In this document: one piece after another, positions 7,428-10,226 of the stretch | Layout: each line of letters starts with the position of its first letter | How positions within the stretch are numbered: the stretch's first letter is position 1 | Origin: Flavobacteriales bacterium UBA979 | GTDB lineage: Bacteria > Bacteroidota > Bacteroidia > Flavobacteriales_D > Sanyastnellaceae | Assembly (NCBI GenBank): GCA_002292325.1 | Contig: DBBR01000075.1 | Coordinates: forward strand, 15,958 to 26,183 | Reading direction: 5' to 3' | Length of the DNA stretch: 10,226 nt | Position numbers and translations under genes: made by a program | The notes under the pieces: generated by a model | Seen by the model: the letters and a program-made list of their open reading frames with translations, nothing else | What the model was told of the DNA's origin: nothing | The model's database searches: none

Positions 7428-7811
7428 ATGTCTGAGCACATTTCATCTTCCGACGCAGCAGCCCCAGTCGCTGCATACAGCCAAGCTGTTTCAGCAGGAG
7501 ACTTGGTATTTGTAAGTGGCCAAATCCCCTTGAACCCGGACAGTGGCGAACTGATTGCCTCGTCCATTGAAGCCGCAACTCGTCAAAGCTTACAAAACGT
7601 TGAGCGCATACTCGTTGCAGCGGAATTGACGCTCGAACACATCGTAAAGGCTACGGTATTTTTGATAGACTCCGAGGACTATGCTGGCATGGACAGCACC
7701 TACCGGGAAATCATGCCCCAACCCTTTCCTGCTCGCGAAGCTGTTTTTGTTGCGGGTCTCCCAAAAGACGCTCGCGTAGAGATTTCCGTCATCGCCCACC
7801 AAAACCGATAA
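7428..7811 (+). CDS. ridA: RidA family 2-iminobutanoate/2-iminopropanoate deaminase
   Basis: The protein has 127 residues, the usual RidA length. The family hydrolyses reactive enamine/imine intermediates made by pyridoxal-phosphate enzymes such as threonine dehydratase, protecting cells from damage; it is a cytoplasmic trimer. Visible signatures are Tyr17 in AAYSQA, the SGQIPLNPDSGEL strand at about residues 30-42, the DYAGMDSTYREIM helix, and the catalytic motif FPAREAVFVAGLPKDARVEI with the conserved Arg103 and Glu118. The Arg marks an active RidA rather than one of the YjgF paralogues lacking it. The start at 7428 leaves 50 bases to the divergent glutamine amidotransferase gene, so their promoters must overlap or lie close together. 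A short membrane-protein gene follows 9 bases after the stop and probably shares its transcript. Confidence 0.95.
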   Translation: MSEHISSSDAAAPVAAYSQAVSAGDLVFVSGQIPLNPDSGELIASSIEAATRQSLQNVERILVAAELTLEHIVKATVFLIDSEDYAGMDSTYREIMPQPFPAREAVFVAGLPKDARVEISVIAHQNR

Positions 7812-7820
7812 TTCTAGGCC

Positions 7821-7985
7821 ATGTTCTTCAAGAAAATCCTGTATTACATCAATCCCGCGAACTTATTTCATCGCGATCCAGAAGCTGGAGTCAGCCTCCG
7901 AATGATGCACGGCGTCAACAAGATTAGCTTTTTGATGTTCCTGGTGTGCTTGGTGGTGATGTTCATTCGGTGGTATACACGCTGA
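7821..7985 (+). CDS. short single-span membrane protein resembling DUF6728
   Basis: This is a 54-residue ORF starting 9 bases after the ridA stop. The first part is amphipathic and basic (MFFKKILYYINPANLFHRDP), followed by a short loop and SLRMMHGVNKISFLMFLVCL, then one hydrophobic helix and a basic end (IRWYTR). The motif RMMHGVNKISFLMF matches my recollection of Bacteroidota DUF6728 proteins, which are short, end in a single transmembrane helix and have no known function. The ATG at 7821 follows the weak AGG of TTCTAGGCC. It is likely translated with ridA from one message. Confidence that it is a real gene is fairly high because of this motif; the domain label itself rests on memory. Confidence 0.72.
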   Translation: MFFKKILYYINPANLFHRDPEAGVSLRMMHGVNKISFLMFLVCLVVMFIRWYTR

Positions 7986-7999
7986 ACTAGTGGCCGGAG

Positions 8000-8016
8000 C
8001 TAGGATTCGTACCTAG
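8000..8016 (-). other. hairpin resembling a tRNA T-arm at the lptD stop codon
   Basis: On the minus strand CTAGG pairs perfectly with CCTAG around a 7-base loop TACGAAT, close to the T-loop consensus TTCGAAT. The seven bases after the stem (complement of 7993-7999) read CTCCGGC, as an acceptor 3' strand would. No matching GCCGGAG 5' strand is seen about 70 bases upstream, so this is not a whole tRNA. The lptD stop TAG lies in the stem. It may be a tRNA remnant or just a hairpin. Confidence 0.35.
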
Positions 8017-10226
8017 AAAGGCAAATCACTGTCTCGGAATTCCAACTTCAAATCCTTGAGCATGGAAGCCTTAATGTTCAGCCGAACATAAAAGCTTTTC
8101 CGAATGCCGATGGGCACCCAATTGAAGGAGAGTTCCCAACAGTGCAGGTCCAAATAGAAATCCAATTGAGTGGGTGTCAATTTCCGCTCCACCAAGTCAT
8201 AGCCCCCATTCACATCCACACGCCAGCGTTCTGCCAAACTTATGGACCCACGGATGCGAGCCGATTGCGTCATGATCAGTGTATCCTGTTGACTTGCAGC
8301 AATCCAATTCTTCCGTAAATCGAGGTTGTAATCCACGCGGCAATTCCAAGGGAATTGCGTGTCTTCTCCGCCCTTGAAATTACTGCCGAATGCCGCATTT
8401 GCCCTTGTCATTCGAAGCAATCCTTCACCGCGATCCTTCAAAAATTCATTGACGCGCATTCCCAATGAATCTCGTGCATATGCGCTGTTGGTCATACCGA
8501 CGTTGATGCGCATGCGATTAAATAAATCGGTGTTCGCCCGTGTTGTGATGTCACTCAGCCCAAGTGAATCCGCAATCAAATTGTAATTAGCCGATGTAAC
8601 GATGTTATCAATCAGTCGAACCTTCCTGACTTCTCCCGTCTCTCGATCCTGCACTTTCGCCTCGAGGTTTTGTGAAATACCTAAATTAACCGCTCCCGAG
8701 GCGCGAATATCCTGTGGCGCAAATCGGTTGAGGCTGTATGGATTGAATTCCCATGAATCATCGTTGAGGCTCACCTCCTGTGTGCGCTGCCGCTCAGGGG
8801 TATAACTCAATCCTAAAGAAGGACTTATGACATGCCGGAGTGCTTGAACTCGCTTGTCTTTGCCCCGTTCGAATATTCCATACAAGCGTGTCGAGGCATT
8901 GGCAGACAATCGCCAATCCCGAGTGGATTGAAAACCCGGCAGCGTATCGCGTACCTGAACCACGCCTGCATCGGTCTCCTCGAGCGAGCCATTCAGCGAC
9001 TCGAAGGCCCAAAATTCATTGTAATTAAATGAAGGTGTTAAGCTCACAAACCCCAAACGCAGCTGGCTGGAAGCGGATGCCGTGTGTTTGATGCCGTTTC
9101 GAAATGAAACTTGGTCCCAATCACCGGAGCGGAAAATGCTATCTGGCGCCTGCATCGTTTGTTCAAACCGAGTTGAGCCCGTGACGGCAATCTCATCGAG
9201 AAGCCGGGTGCCTGCCGATTGCAGTCCCAATAATTTGCTCAAACTCGACCGTTGCAAGTTGAATGTCAAAGCGGGAAGCGTCAGATCGACATTGCCTGTC
9301 TGAGAGTTTTGAGAATGACGCGCGCTCATCGCCAGATTGAATGGCTTACCCGGAAACGACCTCGAATATTGCACACTCGATTGAAATGTATTGGTCAAAA
9401 AGTCTTGCTGCGTAGCGCCAAGGTTAGACTGAAAGTGGTCGCTAGAACCAAAATTCACGCTGGTGTTGAAGCGGCTGTTGGGCTTGGCACGGTTATCTTG
9501 ATTGTGCGTCCACCGCACGAAAAACTGACTCTGCTTGCTGAGACTGGGCAACCCCGCGAAACCAAATCGCTGGCGCTGATAACTGAGATTCAGGTTGCCG
9601 CTCGCCCAATACCGGACTTTGTAATTGGTACTGCTACGAATCGCCCAGGACCCTCCCGTGTAGATGTCTCCGGTGAGCCGGGTGTCTGCATATTCACCAA
9701 GCGGCATGTAATACCCCAAATCTTTCAGGAAAAACCCAAGGCTACCTCCATTCCCGTAACCGGGCATCAGCAGACCATGGCTGCGTTTTTCAGGTGCCGT
9801 TGGAAACCAACCAAAAGGCAAAGCGAGGGGAGTTGGGATTTTTCTGAATTTGAGGTAGAAAGGACCTGAAATTACTTTTTCTCCCGGAATCATAATGGCT
9901 CGCTTCAGGTGAAAATGAAAGTGGGGGTTCTCTGCATCGCATGTGGTAAACTTGGCATTGGCCACATGAATCTTTTCGTTTGATTGCCGCTTTGCCACTT
10001 CGGCATGAAACACCGCTTCGCCTTGCACGGTAACCGCTTGCCGACTCAATCCCCTGCGAGATTTCAGATCAAAGCACAGTTCGTCTTGATCAAAGGTTTG
10101 CCCACCTTGTGTAAGAACAGGCCGGCCGATCCAGGCCCCGGCGGAATCCCGACGCCCATAGGCACACGCCTGGTTGGTCGAAGCTGTGTAGATGATTCGA
10201 TCCGCTTCCAGCCGGATGTCATCAAG
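8013..10226 (-). CDS. lptD: LPS-assembly outer-membrane protein LptD, N-terminal part beyond the right edge
   Basis: The frame is open from the right edge to the stop at 8013-8015, giving 737 residues. LptD (OstA/Imp) is the outer-membrane barrel that, with LptE, inserts lipopolysaccharide into the outer leaflet. The visible N-terminal part matches the OstA beta-jellyroll: LEADRIIYTASTN, GQTFDQDELCFDLKS, then KFTTCDAENPHFHFHLKRA. The linker to the barrel follows: IPTPLALPFGWFPTAPEKRSHGLLMPGYGNG, with LKDLGYYMP next, as in LptD. The rest is beta-strand-rich barrel, ending in DSDLPF with a terminal Phe, the usual barrel-assembly signal. An in-frame TTG at 10049 is not the start, because the OstA domain continues upstream of it. 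Family and orientation are secure; the signal peptide and first strands are outside the window. No LptE or other transport gene is in view. Confidence 0.93.
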   Translation of the reverse strand, partial: LDDIRLEADRIIYTASTNQACAYGRRDSAGAWIGRPVLTQGGQTFDQDELCFDLKSRRGLSRQAVTVQGEAVFHAEVAKRQSNEKIHVANAKFTTCDAENPHFHFHLKRAIMIPGEKVISGPFYLKFRKIPTPLALPFGWFPTAPEKRSHGLLMPGYGNGGSLGFFLKDLGYYMPLGEYADTRLTGDIYTGGSWAIRSSTNYKVRYWASGNLNLSYQRQRFGFAGLPSLSKQSQFFVRWTHNQDNRAKPNSRFNTSVNFGSSDHFQSNLGATQQDFLTNTFQSSVQYSRSFPGKPFNLAMSARHSQNSQTGNVDLTLPALTFNLQRSSLSKLLGLQSAGTRLLDEIAVTGSTRFEQTMQAPDSIFRSGDWDQVSFRNGIKHTASASSQLRLGFVSLTPSFNYNEFWAFESLNGSLEETDAGVVQVRDTLPGFQSTRDWRLSANASTRLYGIFERGKDKRVQALRHVISPSLGLSYTPERQRTQEVSLNDDSWEFNPYSLNRFAPQDIRASGAVNLGISQNLEAKVQDRETGEVRKVRLIDNIVTSANYNLIADSLGLSDITTRANTDLFNRMRINVGMTNSAYARDSLGMRVNEFLKDRGEGLLRMTRANAAFGSNFKGGEDTQFPWNCRVDYNLDLRKNWIAASQQDTLIMTQSARIRGSISLAERWRVDVNGGYDLVERKLTPTQLDFYLDLHCWELSFNWVPIGIRKSFYVRLNIKASMLKDLKLEFRDSDLPF

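Noticed and set aside
6733..7578. Longer 281-residue version of the glutamine amidotransferase starting at 7578
   Set aside because: The extra 67 residues lie opposite ridA and have no family similarity; the ATG at 7377 gives the standard MRILLVDNYDSFT start.
7928..8016. Complete tRNA gene on the minus strand
   Set aside because: Only the T-arm and acceptor 3' strand are tRNA-like. No complementary acceptor 5' strand, D-arm or anticodon arm is seen, and the upstream bases are lptD coding sequence.
9252..9869. 205-residue plus-strand ORF opposite lptD
   Set aside because: It is antisense to a secure barrel-encoding gene, shows no domain, and has the Arg/Val/Thr-rich composition of a frame shadow.

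Overview
The window looks like chromosomal DNA of a Bacteroidota member, most likely from the Flavobacteriales or a neighbouring group, at roughly 50% GC as judged by eye. The pointers are the long Bacteroidota-type IspH, a Bacteroidota-type LptD, a short protein resembling family DUF6728, several lipoproteins with weak Shine-Dalgarno sequences, and TAnnTTTG-like -7 boxes. I see no phage, transposon, CRISPR or plasmid signature, so this appears to be core or lineage-specific chromosome.

Layout. Bases 1-1166 (minus) hold ispH, the last enzyme of the MEP isoprenoid pathway; its C-terminus runs off the left edge. Next, also on minus, comes a saccharopine dehydrogenase-like oxidoreductase (1747-3093). 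It is overlapped by 10 bases by a small unknown, possibly exported, protein (1340-1756). Divergent from these is a plus-strand cluster of three predicted lipoproteins (3206-6645): a repeat-containing protein with a CsgG-like C-terminal domain, a protein with an LPP20-like N-terminal domain, and a small LPP20-family protein. A strong intrinsic terminator at 6681-6711 ends the cluster.

The right part holds a TrpG/PabA-type glutamine amidotransferase (6733-7377, minus). It diverges across 50 bases from ridA (7428-7811, plus), which is followed after 9 bases by a 54-residue single-span membrane protein (7821-7985). The last 2.2 kb (8013 to the right edge, minus) encode most of LptD, the outer-membrane lipopolysaccharide translocon. 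Its 5' end lies outside the window. LptD converges on the small membrane protein, with a tRNA T-arm-like hairpin lying across its stop codon.

How the genes relate. Two themes stand out: the outer membrane (LptD and the three lipoproteins) and housekeeping metabolism (isoprenoids, lysine/saccharopine, chorismate-derived amination, removal of reactive imines by RidA). The least understood part is the lipoprotein cluster. Its CsgG-like plus LPP20-like content recalls the Vibrio FlgO/FlgP/FlgT outer-membrane flagellar proteins, yet no flagellar gene is present here. An envelope assembly or ring-like structure with another role is plausible but is only an inference.
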